The translations under genes and the position numbers were made by a program. Shown here piece after piece: positions 27,895-41,600 of a stretch of DNA of 64,000 nucleotides (the stretch's first letter is position 1; each line of letters begins with the position of its first letter). Source of the DNA: Lumbricus terrestris. Lineage: Eukaryota > Annelida > Clitellata > Crassiclitellata > Lumbricidae. Below the pieces are notes generated by a model. It saw only the letters and a program-made list of their open reading frames with translations. It did not search any database and had not been told where the DNA came from. The stretch spans positions 21,515,936 to 21,579,935 of the forward strand of contig OX457047.1 in the NCBI GenBank assembly GCA_949752735.1, given 5' to 3'.

Positions 27895-28186
27895 TTAATC
27901 CACAAGAATTATTTTATCTCTTATAACTTTGGTTTAGTAAGAAATTGAGAATTTAAAATCTAGAAATCTTTTAAAATTTAAATTGTAAATATAAGTCCAC
28001 CTAGTCTTTTCTGACATGAACATTAACAATTATAAACAAATTAATCCACAAGAATTATTTTATCTCTTATAACTTTGGTTTAGTAAGAAATTGAGAATTT
28101 AAAATCTAGAAATCTTTTAAAATTTAAATTGTAAATATAAGTCCACCTAGTCTTTTCTGACATGAACATTAACAATTATAAACAAA
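27895..28186. repeat. Perfect 146-bp tandem duplication
   Basis: Unit 1 (27895-28040) and unit 2 (28041-28186) read the same at every position I compared, starting TTAATCCACAAGAATT. AT-rich and non-coding, about 0.9 kb downstream of the stress-protein stop codon. Confidence 0.93.
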
Positions 28187-29334
28187 ACTTTGTATTTTTA
28201 AGTTTAGTCTAAAGAGTGTTGGCCTACGTAATTAAAAATTGTACTGACAACTTTTACTTGTATAAAGAACTTGATATCAAGTAATTTAAAATTTCATTTC
28301 TTCTGCATGCTATTTATTTCTCAAGTGATGACATTAAAACGGTCAAACAGTGATGTAAATTCGCTGAATCCTTGAAAGTATTGATACGGCGTGATCATAC
28401 CGTATATCATATAAGAAAATAAAACGAAGGAAAATAATTTCAGACAGTAAATAAAAAAATTTAAAAAAATAAAGTCACAGATGAAAACCCGGAAAAAGAC
28501 GAAAAGTAAAAAAACAAAGAAACGGGATTTTTCTGAGAAGAAAACAAAAGTTTTTTTACTACTATCTAATATTGTGAGTCATCTGGGCCCAAACTTCCAC
28601 GGTACAGCATCGTGGTTTAATTGTACTCGTGCGGCTCTCTACAATAGCCATTTAAAACTGCAGTTAGGGGACTTGGGGCATTGGACTGTGTCCATCCTAG
28701 TTACACAGTTGTTCTGCCACTAACCCTGCAACATGAGCATCTTTGTATGTCTTTACTTCTGATCTTTAGGCACTTGAAAATTGAAATCCCATACTATTAG
28801 ATATGGTTTTCCGTTTCGTCATTGGCATCCCTGACGACTAGTTCTTAAAGAGGTGCTATATAAAGTACATTTAAACTTGGTAGTCATTTGGGATTGTTGC
28901 TGGTGTGCTGAATACATATGTGATCATTATAGCGTTCAGTCTTCGCATAAAGCAACCAGTTCTCAAATTTGTTTGCTTCAGATGAAGCGCAACACATAGC
29001 GCTTGCGTTAATATGTATTTTTTTATTTGTATGTTTGCATGCATGTATGTACAAAGCAACTTCTACAGCACCCTTTAAGTAACTGAAGGGCTTAAGAAAT
29101 GTTCTTAAGATGAGCGAAAATGTTTCCTGAAATATGCTAGTGATGGTTTTTAATTCGTTGCCATAAGGAAACTGGAAGGATTCTAAGACAATAGATTTGT
29201 ATGTTTGCATGCTTGTATGTAAGACAATAGATTATTTTATGATCTTCACATAATTGGTCAGAAAAGCTGTTAAGAATGGTCAGGCATTTTATGGGACCAG
29301 GTTTTATGTTGTATAAATAATACTATAACATTAA

Positions 29335-29400
29335 CATTGGAGCGCTTCTGAGTAGATACTCTTGAAGAGGCGCTATATAAATGTCTGAAATGAATGAATA
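29335..29400 (+). mobile_element. LINE/SINE 3' tail
   Basis: Stem AGCGCTTCT / AGAGGCGCT with 15-nt loop, then ATATAAATGTCTGAA and GAAT-type repeats. Confidence 0.8.
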
Positions 29401-30272
29401 ATGTGACTATATAAATTGCACGATACTTGCACAATAGATGGATACGGGAATATAGCAAGTCAAGGCAGAGGTTTGTGGAGCACACTGGCAGAATGGCATT
29501 GCTTGGTTCTAGTCCAACACAGGCAATAGCAAGGGAAAGGTCAATTGGTCAAGCTGATTACCCCTCTAAACAATTGCTCAATGCATGGCAAAGGCCAACA
29601 GAGATATTGGAAAATCTGTTATCTATAATTAGTAGTCTTGAAACCTCACCAGCCTAGTAGTTATATCAGTGGCATTAATAATTATATAAATATATATGTA
29701 ATTATATATGTATATATATAAAGCAAAACGTAACACTTGAAGTTGTGAATATTATATATTCAAATGATTATAAACAATAGTATATAATATATGCAACAGT
29801 ACAATCGCCAGCGTTCAAAGATTCGTTTTTTCCAGCCTCTTCTAATGAATTTCGGGCGAGATAAAGAAAACTGAATAATTCATCATTATTCGTAGTACAA
29901 ATCATCCACTTAAAGCTGCATCTAACAAATATCTAATCTCATCCAAATGTGAACAAGCAACGCCAAATACTCCGAATGTCCTTAAAAAAGATCTGCATGT
30001 TTTACAAATACCATATCTTACAACAATGTGAATAATTTATGTTCCAGTTCTCTGGATTGCTGTGATTTGTTCGGTAATTATAATAGTTTCTACGTACACC
30101 GGACTTTTGTGTTTAACTGGTAGCCTATGTTTGTACGACACCGTTGCCAGATAAGAATTTATGCCAATTAAACATCTGTTTGTGATATGCAGTTAAAACT
30201 GAAAATGTCTCTACAGGACACTGCCCGATCGCAAATAAAGGGTAACATGGGTTAAACAAAATGTGGGTTTAT

Positions 30273-30719
30273 CAGGGGTGGATCCAGGGGGGCCAATCCA
30301 GCCATGGCCCCATTTAAAAAGTGCATGGGACGTGGCCGCCCATTTGGTTCCAACAAGCCATTAAATCAATGCAGCGGGAGAGAAAAGCAGGATACTAGAG
30401 AGGGAGGCCCCATTGCTCTGACCAGGATGACTGATGACTAAAAAAAAGTCATCAACTATTTTGGTGGATAAAATGGTATCTTTTTCTTGGAAATTGGACA
30501 AACGACTAAAAAAAGTCATCAACTATTTTGGTGGATAAAATGGTATCTTTTTCTTGGAAATTGGACAAACGACTAAAAAAAGTCATCAACTATTTTGGCG
30601 GATAAAATGGTATCTTTTTCTTGGAAATTGGACGAATGACTAAAAAAAGGTCATCAGATTTTTCGGCAACCAAGGCGAAAATTTTGGCCCCCCTTCGAAA
30701 ATTTCTGTATCCGCCCTTG
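30273..30719. mobile_element. hAT-like non-autonomous element, copy 2
   Basis: Begins CAGGGGTGGATCCAG and ends TATCCGCCCTTG, flanked by perfect 8-bp duplications GGGTTTAT (30265-30272 and 30720-30727). The interior has three tandem units of 67-68 bp starting at 30436, 30504 and 30571, plus the start of a fourth at 30638. Each unit opens with GACTAAAAAAAGTCATC. No transposase ORF. Confidence 0.92.
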
Positions 30720-31305
30720 GGGTTTATAGACAATGCATGTTGGAAGCGATGGACACTGTTGAAGTAACAAAATAATAAACATTAGGTGAAGGAAGTTCAT
30801 GTTCAAATGATGACTCCCTGATATAACTCGGAACGATGTCAATGATGGAACTGATTATTGAAATGGTTTAGCTTTTGAGTAGTGTTTTAGAAATGTTGAG
30901 TTTATAATACGATCCTAATTAAAAGATTGGCAAAATAATCTGACTGCGTTACAGTGGTGTGGTCCAACGCAACATGTTACATTGTTTCCCTACATTGAAG
31001 TACTTAAAGCTATTCACCGGCAGAAAAGCACAAGTGATTACTTTCATAAATTACTGGGAAAAAACGCCTATGCACAATGCAGCTTTCTATTATGATGCCG
31101 TATGCTAGGGATGTGGCTCATCCTCATTAACAATTTCTTGTGAGACCAACATCATCATATATTGTTTCATATGAGGCACTATCTATATGCATTACATATT
31201 CGTTTAGAATAAGAAACGAAGGCATTCTGAACATCACATACCATCTATCAGACGGGTGAAGCTTTACGTGTGCGCATGCCCCCCCACTGGTGACTTATTT
31301 TCTAG

Positions 31306-31346
31306 TTGTGCCTCTGAGTAGTTTTTCTTGAAGGGGCACTCTGAAT
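31306..31346 (+). mobile_element. LINE/SINE 3' tail remnant
   Basis: GTGCCTCTGAGTAG followed by CTTGAAGGGGCACT, a decayed form of the shared 3' stem-loop. Confidence 0.65.
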
Positions 31347-32697
31347 TCATTTACACACATGCTTTTGCATGATCATTCAAAACTAATAATCCGTTCAAAG
31401 TGCCTCGTCTATAGTTCTACGTTATTTCGCTTTTACATGGCTGGATAAAATGGATCCATAGTTGAACGACATCTTACAAGAACAACAAAGGCTGTTGTCG
31501 TCAATAGAAATTTACAGCTCAATCATTTATTACATGGCTGCTCACAACACTAACTTTTAGTTAATTCACGCAGTTTGTGCTCATCTACATGTATTGAACG
31601 ACAATATGATGTTGACGTATTCTTCAGGCTTCACAAAGCTATGCTCCGTCTTGGTCAATGAAATTCTTATTCTTTTTACATGCAACCTCAGGTTATTGAT
31701 GTGTGCAAAACTGCATAGCTGACAATTCATGTTTCTGTAAAAATCTTTACTCTGGCGTAAGTTCCATTTCATTGCAACGAAACTAATTTACTTAAAGCTC
31801 ATCAGGCTGACATTTTAGATTAACAAAGTATATAAGCAGCCTGAGTAAACAGGTTTTTTTGGGGTACTCAGTTTGAGGCACCCAAATTGTTTAATAGCTT
31901 TTTTCAGGTTTTCACAAGATGTCACATCAGCACACATTTGAACTTCATTGTAACATATCTTCACGCGGAGCAAATCATGAAAGAACATTGCACGGTTGAA
32001 GATACCGATAAGAACATGTAAGAAATGCAGTAGTATAGCATTAACGGTTTAGTGCACGTCTTGCTATAAATGGTACTTGATGTAGTCCAAAAGTTTAACC
32101 AAAAAGCCATGCCAATATATCTAGTTACATTCCAAGATACTTTGGCCAAATCCTGAAGCAATCACAGCTTTACAAGCTTCCACTAGATAGACTGTAAACA
32201 GCTCACATACTTTACACCATACACCTGGATTTGAACCCTGGTAGCTATCATACAAGGTAGCTTCATCACTACTTTTGCCAATGTCCTCATTCATATCTAC
32301 ATTTCCAATTCAATCTTTTCGCACTAAGCACCAGATGAATTTCAACAACCCATAACGAACTTTAAAAAAGCAGACATTCATAAACGTGTCTTTCACGCTA
32401 ACAATCTCTTCACAGAAATACAAGATGAGCATTCCAGCAACCAAACTACCTCATAAATACGTTGGCGACAAATTGCCAATTTTACTCGGTGCGCCACAAC
32501 ATGAACAGTAAACATGCTGGTGTTACCAGTTGACCACTGCACCACTACGATGTCTGGTCTGACCAGTTAATTCTGCATCAAGATATAATGCCAGTCACCA
32601 GACAGTGTGTGACAAGCAAACAGTCGTGTGTTTTGGCTAACGATGGAAAATAAAGAGGGATGTAGGTAGAGTCATCCAATGTCAGAATCTCGGTTCC

Positions 32698-35600
32698 TCA
32701 AGACGCAAACGCGGCTACGACGGGAGATGAGGATCCAGCGGAGTTGCCGCTTGACTGTGACATCGTGCGCTGTCTCGCCTGAGAGTGAAGTCGGTTCAAC
32801 GCTTCGGCTGCCTCTTCCAGCTCAACCAGCATCGTATCGCATAAGATCTCTTGCGTTGAAGGTCGCGAGTCAGGGTCGTGTGAGAGTAGCGGAAGGACAA
32901 ATTCGTACTGTAGCGGAAAAAAAGAACAATACATTCATTACAACAGTTAATTGATTATCTATACTTGAAACTCATGAATAATACACAGGGCATCAAGTAA
33001 ACTAACTGTGATAGTCTTTTTGCAATTTACAATATTTTGCAAATCACTTAAGTGACAGTTAAATAACAGCAAATTGTTCAACAACAACAGCATTTTTGAA
33101 TAAGAGCCAAAGTTTTATTGTATTGCAAAATACTAAAGAGATTCAGTTCTAGAACACCCTGCACATCTTACACCTACATTGAAAACGTACTATATGGTCA
33201 GCAGACAACACTTCTCAATAAGGTCAATCTCTACACATACATGGAAGTAAAGCCATTCGCTAATTAGAATTTTCCAGTCAAACCATATTTCACCACGCCA
33301 CTAACTAAGCATGCAACTAAACTACCCTGTATTATTTTAAATTACAGTGCCTCGCAAGGAAAAACTCGACGTGCTGACACGCTCCAAGCACGACGAAAAA
33401 CAGAAGTTGTACCTCTCTGCAAAAACTGTTGACGAATTTTGGCGGAAAGTGGAGCTGTCGAATGTCCGTGAGAGTCCGGAATCTCTCCATCTGCGTTTGG
33501 AATGGAAAGAAGAGCTCGAAGAATATCATTCCAAGAGCGTAGATGTCGATCTTGTACGTGTAGCTACCTCCCGAGCTCTGCAGACACAAGAAGCTTAAAT
33601 TAAATGAATGGATCGTTGCAAAATCATTTTTATAAATTCAGAATTCTACAGTGCACGAAAAACTAGAAAGGTTCCCATGGACTCGCATGGAGCTAATACC
33701 AGTGGCGGATCCAGAACGTTTCGAAGAGGGGGGGCCAAATTTTCGGTCTTGTTGGTGGAACAGGGGAAAAATTTGGTGGATTTTTAGTCATCGACCAATT
33801 TTCCGGGGAAAAGATACCAATTCATCCTTTTTTTTAGTCATCGACCAATTTTCCGAGAAAAGAGGAGATACCGTCATTTCAACCGCGATATCAAATGGGG
33901 GGCCACGTCCCATACGATTTTTTCCATGGGGGGGCCATGGCCGGATTGGCCCCCCCTGGATCCGCCCCTGGCTAATACCAATAGATTCCCATCTGAAGTC
34001 GACAGAAAACATCATGTTCAGAGTCTCTAGGGCATTGCTGTCCATCTTTTTGGCACCATGCGCCGCAGAAGCAATAATCCTTGAAACCGAGGGCAGCAAA
34101 AGTAAATTTAAAAGTAACAGCAAAATTTATTGATAATTATTAGCTGCATTAAAATTTATTATGAAATTTTTATCATGTAAATTGAATAATAATAATGAAT
34201 AACAGCATATATTGACAACACAATGCCATGTTTGGCATGCTTTATCATTCAGCTGCTTCAGCACAAAAAGTGCAAAATTCAAAAAGTTCAGGCGGACCAC
34301 TTGAAATGGCCCCGCAAGCCGGATGTGGCCCGTGGACTGCAGCTTGGACAGCCCTGCTCTAGACCAACAGAATGAAGATTGACGGTTGTGTCTGCTACAC
34401 ATGACAATATCACTGCAATGCTGTTCCTTATTGGTAGGTCGAGTGGACCTTTGGGAGGGTAGTGATAAATAATCCCGTGTCCGTGCACTCTTCATGCCTT
34501 CATTACCCTAAGCCCCCTCACTCCTGTGTCCAATTTAAATATACATGGAAGGATACACAACTGTCTGTTCCTTGTTATCAAAATACCTGTTCGGGACTCA
34601 TGTAAAGTGTTGTTCCCACTTGATTCGTGTGCTTAGTTGCAAGCGCTGCATTTGATGCGTAACCCTCGTCTAAGCACTTCTCTTCTGCAGCTGTAACCAA
34701 GCCAAAGTCGCCAATCTTCACCATCCCATCCAACGCAAAGAAGATGTTCGATGGCTGCAAATATATCACAAGTTACTCTGCAGCAAGTTCTATATAATTT
34801 TTCAATGCATATATCTGCTTAGGCATGGCAAATAGCATAGCAAACTCCCCTACAGGTATTAAATTTCAGACCATGCATCACCCCCTGCGTTATATCCAAG
34901 TTAAGGTAACAGTTTATTTATAATGTGCTTTTGTAAATTACCTATCATCTATGAAGTTGCTTAGCAAGTGGTGTGGAGCATATTCAAGAAAATTTATAAC
35001 GAGTTCCTCATAGCAAAAGAAAAAGAAACAGAGCATCAGCAACGTTTCTTCAATAAGAAATAAAAATAAATTACAATTAATTATAAATTAAAATTAAGAA
35101 ATAAAAAGAAATATATTACAATTACATGCCTTTAGAGCAGACAATTGAATCATAGGACCGTTTGTCATCCTTTGTTGATGCGTTCACACATACATATACA
35201 TTAAAACTATGCCACTAAGTAATTAGATGAACACCAGACTCTCCCAGACGCTCTTTGACGTCTTGCAACATGGATTCTGACATACTGTGGCAAGGCACAT
35301 GGATATCAAATTCAATTAAGCATCAGAAATAACATCATCGTCATCATAGCCTAACTTTGCAACGAGGACGTTCCAGAAGTTTCTTACTTTCAGATCTCGA
35401 TGCATCAGACCCTGGCGATGAACGTAGCTGATGGCGCGAACAATCTGATGGAAGATGTCAAGCAGTCGATTCTTGTCACGATCTTCAGTGTTGTTGCTCA
35501 GCCAGTCCTTCAAACTCTCCATCTGACACAGTTGCATCTGTATGTACAGGTACAGCTTCTGCGTCTTGCTCGCGGGGGACGCCCCGCAGCCGGACGCCAT

Positions 35601-38600
35601 CCCGCTCGACTGAAGATCAAGCGATCTCGGCTTTTCCGGAACGGACGGCGACCTCGAATGACCTCTGACCATTATCGAACACGTGTCGCCCGAAGACAGC
35701 GATCTACTTTTCGTCGAACTATTTTCTCTGCTCGTGGACGCGTCACCAAATATTATCTCTATGCCGTCGGAGTGTTCTTCAGAAATACTCTTCCGCTTCG
35801 ATTTATCACAGTTTTCGGTATCACTGCTCCAATCGCCCTCCGCCCCTCTGTCACTCTTGAACGAACCAACGCCATCGTCGTCACGGAAACTGATCTCAAA
35901 CGAGTCGTCGTCGGCGTTGCCATCGGTGATGGTCGATTTCGACGAATTTCTGGCAGGTTTCTCGTTGCCATAGAAACTTTCAGATAACTCGCTCGATAGT
36001 TCACCGGAATTTTTTACGTCAGTCAAATCGTCGAAATCAGAGATTAGCACAAAAGGATTCAGAGGGTTGAAGTCGCTTGGCCTTCTTCCCGCTGGTCGCA
36101 GATTTTCGGTTGAGATCGGTGCAGCACTGAAAGAATCGACTTGCGCAGAGGAACTGTAGTCTGTGGGTGCAAAGTCCTGCGACGGAGTCACCATGGAAAC
36201 GTCAAGACACGCCCTGTCTTTCGACTCCTGCCAACCTGGCGGCGGCCTCTCAAGCCACGACTGATAGTAGCGAACGATGCCGGGATGGTCGAGACGAGCC
36301 AACGCTTTGACTTCGCGCATCACTTTCTCGCGTGCTCTTTCGCTGGTAAAAAGAAAAACAACGTAAATACATTTTCCAAATTGTGCATAGTAGCTAAGGA
36401 TTTAGGAAAGTGCAACAAAAGCAGCGCAATTAAAAGATTGCATACTTACACATAATCATATACAGATGCAATTGCTGCACATACAGTGCAACATATTCTA
36501 CTTCACATGAGCACCTTATAAACTGCACAGTAATATTTGCTGGTGTTAATGCTTTTCTTGTCAATAACCAAAGTTGAAATGTTATATGCTTATTAACACC
36601 CTAATAGCTCAACAACAAAGCACAAATCGGAATTTGAACTGCAGGCACTGTTGTGAAGACTAATTAACTTGCCACACAACCACAACTCCACACTCCTATC
36701 ATCATTATTTCCATCAAAATACACTGAATAAAAATAATTAATACAGAAGCAACATTTTACCGACCCAGAAACTACAACAAATGTTCCATTGCAACTCATT
36801 CATTCATTCGATACTACATGCATATTATGGATCCATCTCATAAATTTAATCACGGGAGTCTGAAGCCTTACCTGTCGTGAAGTGCAATCCTTTTGACAGC
36901 GTAGACGCAATCATCGAGACGATTAATAGCTTTGAAGACGACACCAAATCCACCTCGACCAAGGCACGCCTCCTGCTGAAAGTCGGAGGCAAACCTAAAG
37001 TTCACAAGAAGAAAAATGCACCTTTTTAATAAATCTGAAATAATAATAGTTTGTTACAAGTCTTTGGTTTAGAGATCATCGTACTGCTCAGAAATAACAA
37101 CACTATGAAAACCCGAAAACACATGACCAATAAGAGACGACAAGCAGAGAGAATATTGCGCTGCATGCCCATGGCTTAACAAGTCTGCATGATTCTTTCT
37201 TTCTCCTCCGTTAAGTGTTCACGACGATGAGGCTCTAACAAAACTTCTCCATTTCGGCCGGTCTCTTGCGAGTTCTATTGCCTTTCTTAGCTCCAATCCT
37301 CTGTCTTCTATGTCCTCCAGTACGTTATCTATCCATTTCTTCTTTGGCCGTCCTCTGCTCCTCGTTCCTTCCACTTCTCCGTGCAGCGCCTTTGCTGGCA
37401 TTCTTCCGCTCTCCATCCTGACCACATGTCCATACCATGTTAGTCTTCTTTTCTTTATTCTTTCCACTACTGTTTCCTTCTGGATGATTACGGTACATAT
37501 AATACATGTATTGCCAATCTTTTCAAGGTAGTGGGAACCCGAAAATATCATTATTAACTTTAAAAAACCTTTGTATTAACAGAAGTAGCGACGTAGTTTC
37601 CAACTTAGCTGTTTTTGCTCTGAAAATTTATACAGAATCGATAGATAATTATTAAAATCAACCGTAAACCCCTTCAGTTCATATGTGACACCCAGATGTA
37701 GTCAGTCCAGTCCTGCTTTTCTTTCTTATTCCTATTACCGTATATTAATCAAAAAAGACTGAATGATAAACTAAGGTATCAACCTGGAGACATAATCTGA
37801 CAAATTCACTGAATTTTCCAGTGGCTGAATAACAGTTTCGATAAGTGGACTAGCTGCGTTTTCCTCTGGAGGATAAGTATCAGTAGTTTCTGGAGATGAA
37901 GCAGTTTCCTGGAAAGAGAAACAGTTGAGTTGAGAGTAACCTAAAGTTCACTCCACAAAGCAATCTAGGCTGCTTTTGAGAACCACATTTCGAAAATGTA
38001 CATGAATTGTCATTGTATCTCTCAGCATAATATTCCCCTGTGTAAAGTTGTTAAACACAGCAAAAGAACTATATAACCATCCATTACATGAACTATACAA
38101 CCATCTATTACATGAACTATATAACCATCTATTACATGAACTATATAACCATCTATTACACGAACTATATAACCATCTATTACATGAACTATATAACCAT
38201 CTATTACAAGAACTAGTCTGCTGGTTCTATTGCGGGAGTCATCTGCACCAATCTTCTCTTTTGAGCCTTTGTCTTCATATTCAACTGTGCCTTTGTCTGC
38301 ATTGTTCCATTTCACAATAATGAGCTCAGCAGATTGTTCACAATATTACTTCCTTTCAGTCTCCTTTCCAAGACAGAGTACATGTATGTGTACCATACAG
38401 TTCGCTTTCTCTTCCCAATGCGGTTCTTGTCCGCATCCTTTCCCCTAAGTGCAATAAGTCCCAGAATTCATCATTTCTATTGAATGCCATTCACTCCAAC
38501 TGACTCTCTCTTACAAATTGAATTCTATCAAGCAATTTCAATTTCTGCCATTCTTAAACTCCAAACCTTGAAGGCAGATTAGCACATAAGCCAAAATGCC

Positions 38601-41600
38601 ATCCACACTCTTGTTTTAAATCCGTAAATAACAGTGGCTAAAGTGTAGAAAAAAGAAGTGCCTGGAAAATCCTTTATCTTTCCAGACTGTGCTGTCTAAT
38701 AAGTGGCAGAACGGCGCTCAGATTTTAAAATAAACACCTGCACACCATTCATGACCGTTAAGTTACACCGAAGTCACGGTAAATGAAAAATAACACAAAT
38801 TATTATTAAGTTACAATGTTCAGTTAATCATACGTAGAAAACTTCTAGTGTGCCACTGCCTAACAAACAAGGCCAACGCTCTTTTGCTGAAGTGCAGTCA
38901 CTGTGACTGCACTTCAGAGTTATACAATCTTTTGGCCTCAGGTACGTACGGCACAAACACTGATTTAGCCATCCACAGTGTGCTCTCTGCATCAATACCT
39001 GAAGATCAGGAGTTTGGCCGGATTCTTTACGTTGGAGGCGAAAGAGAAAGAAGAGACCACCAGTGATACTGGACATCAGCAGAACGAGTAATGGCACAAC
39101 GAGCATCCTAGGAACAAAGAATCCATTGATCAATCGCAGATATACATGTACATCCAAACGAAAATTATTATTCTGCACAAAATAATGACCTAGCTTCAGC
39201 TGGTGCAATGGGAGAAGTTCTACAACAGTCAACAACAGTGGTTCATGTTACTATGCTACTTGTAAGACATTACTGCAAATGATATACTGCTAGTCATGTC
39301 AGCAGATACCCAGAGGGCGGTGGCATTCGGTCTGTGAATCGTATAACACAAAACCTGGTGAAAGATGAACAATAATCTTAACTCTTTACCGACCGAGAGT
39401 ATAGGATTTCTTATACCATTCACATTTAGGTCAGAAAAGGGTTAAGCAGTGCACCATGTTAATCATGGGCTTGTATGGCTGTGTTATGGCGCCATAGAAA
39501 TTGTCGTCATTACATTACATTACATTGTAGTTTGAGTAATGTTACAGTAGTCAACAATTATCTCTCACTGGTGCACAATAAAAATAGTTTGATGCAACAG
39601 AGATAGAATGATGCAATGGAAATAGTGTGCTTCAACAGAGATAGAAAGTTGCAATAGAAATATTGTGCTGCAGCATATTGTGGGCTGAAAGATCCCAGAG
39701 CCTCGTTGGTAAGGCAATAATTGAACTAAGAGCAATGCTTTGTTGAACAAGTTAACATGGACACGACAGTTGCAAAGGCTGCTGTAAAAGATATTAGCAA
39801 CTTCTCCCAGACAGCAGGGATTAAGGAAACTTACCACCAGCCGTAAAGAACTGTGAGAATGCCATTGCCATCTGAAGCTTTAACTTGAATTGTTTCACTG
39901 AGAAGTTTAACTGGACTGTAGTCGGGATAAAGGTAATAGCCTCCATCTGACGAAAACAAAACACCAACTTATAATCAGCACATTTTCATAAGAACATTGA
40001 CTTTAATATTATCTCATTACTCTATTATTTGAATGTAACGTTGGGAAATAACATTGTCAAGCGACTATGTAGCCTAACAGCCTTCCCACGTGGGTCAGAA
40101 AAGCACTACAATTTTACGCACTGCACTAAGACATAGAACCACCATAACAATTCGTAAATTTCATCAACCCAAAGGCCATAATTCTACCAACTTCAACAAA
40201 ATTTTGACTATTCACTATATATTTTCATATTCAATACAGTGCTCACAAAAGACAATAGTTTCACTACCACTGCTCTCCATGAGGTCATAGGAGTCTGTTC
40301 ACTGACACTTACTAATTAAAAATTGTAAAATTCATTAGGTGCCAGTGGTATTAGAGATGACAATAAAGAGGTGCTGTTAAATTTATGCTCAGCCACAGTA
40401 GTACTCAGAGACATGCTCCTGAGGCTTCAACTCTACACAGCAAGACTGCACCTCTTGAAGGGGCGCTATATAAATGCTCTGAATGAATGAATGAAAAATG
40501 CATCTTCTTACAGGCTACATCAATTCGCACCAATTTCACTTAATGAAACATACCAGCTACTGTTTGGATTCATGTGCGAAACAATAGACAATGGTGTCAC
40601 AATTTAAAATTAACAACATCGATTGTTGCCTAACCAAACGGGTAGTTGTCCTGCCACTTCACCACTGACGTCGTCGTCGTCTCTTCACTCTTTTCAACCG
40701 TTCCATTTTCATCGGCTGGACTCTTGATACGAGGCTGATTATTAGCCACAATTGGTGTTCGCGTCGCAGCTGCACATACACACATCAACACACACCCATA
40801 TAATATAATGTACACACACATACTGTATATAACTCCGCCACTGGTTGCACTCTGCCAGTGCCAGTCCCAAGCCTGGATAAAGAAGGAGGGCGTCGCTAAT
40901 GGTATTTGTTACCACACAGTGACGTTAAACCGCAAATACCACCACCATACTGTATATACTCCCTCACTCAAAGATGAAGTGGGTACACTGCGCTTAATTC
41001 CCAGGGGTCACTCCGCTCTGTTCCTTAAGAACCTAAAAACTGTTTTTATTTAGCCGTGGTTGGGCCGGGAGCACTTCTGAGTAGCCTACCTTGAAGAGGC
41101 ACTGTATAAATTTCTTAAAATAAATAAATAAATAAATGATACGAATCTTTAAGACCAAACATATCATACAGTGGAATTAATCCAATTCCTCGTGACTCAG
41201 CTCACGTTTCAGATGCAAGATGACCGGACTGCTTCACAGCTTTGAACTTCTAGTATGAATTACGTTGTACTCCACTCCAATTAGTAGAATACAACACAAC
41301 TAAAAATAAGACTGATAATTAATTATGCCTTTACATAAGCAAAGCTCTACGTAAATTTTGAAGCACCTCTTAGCAGGAAAATTTATCAACCATAAGTGCA
41401 GTTCAAGAGGTACATTTATAGCACAGAGTGCATGACATACTCTCTAAAAAAGGCTCTAAACACGAGAATTTAGATAAACAAAGACATTCAAGACATTCAT
41501 AATTTCTGAGCCTACATCCAATTACAGGATATGGAAAAGAAAATCAACGCGTGCGAGATGTGGATTTGGAGAAAGATGCTAAGGATTTCATGGACGGAGA

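Larger units (their letters stand above)
27033..32697. other. Intergenic region between the stress-protein and EIF2AK3 3' ends (tail to tail)
   Basis: The two genes converge here. AATAAA-type signals for the stress-protein gene occur near 27718, and a minus-strand AATAAA (TTTATT at 31526-31531) is a candidate for EIF2AK3. The region holds a 146-bp tandem duplication, a hAT-like element and LINE/SINE tails at 29.3 and 31.3 kb. No further gene is recognisable. Confidence 0.5.

Noticed and set aside
35400..35987. 195-codon plus-strand frame opposite EIF2AK3 exon 14
   Set aside because: Antisense shadow of a long GC-rich coding exon; codon pattern follows the EIF2AK3 strand.
38022..38320. Repeat protein VHVIDGYI on the minus strand (and its plus-strand counterpart)
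   Set aside because: Arises from the 24-bp minisatellite whose unit is a multiple of three; it lies within an EIF2AK3 intron.
39385..39450. Second small piggyBac-like element (TTAACTCTTTACC ... AAAAGGGTTAAG)
   Set aside because: TTAA is present on both sides but the inverted repeats are too short and imperfect, and the insert is only about 60 bp.
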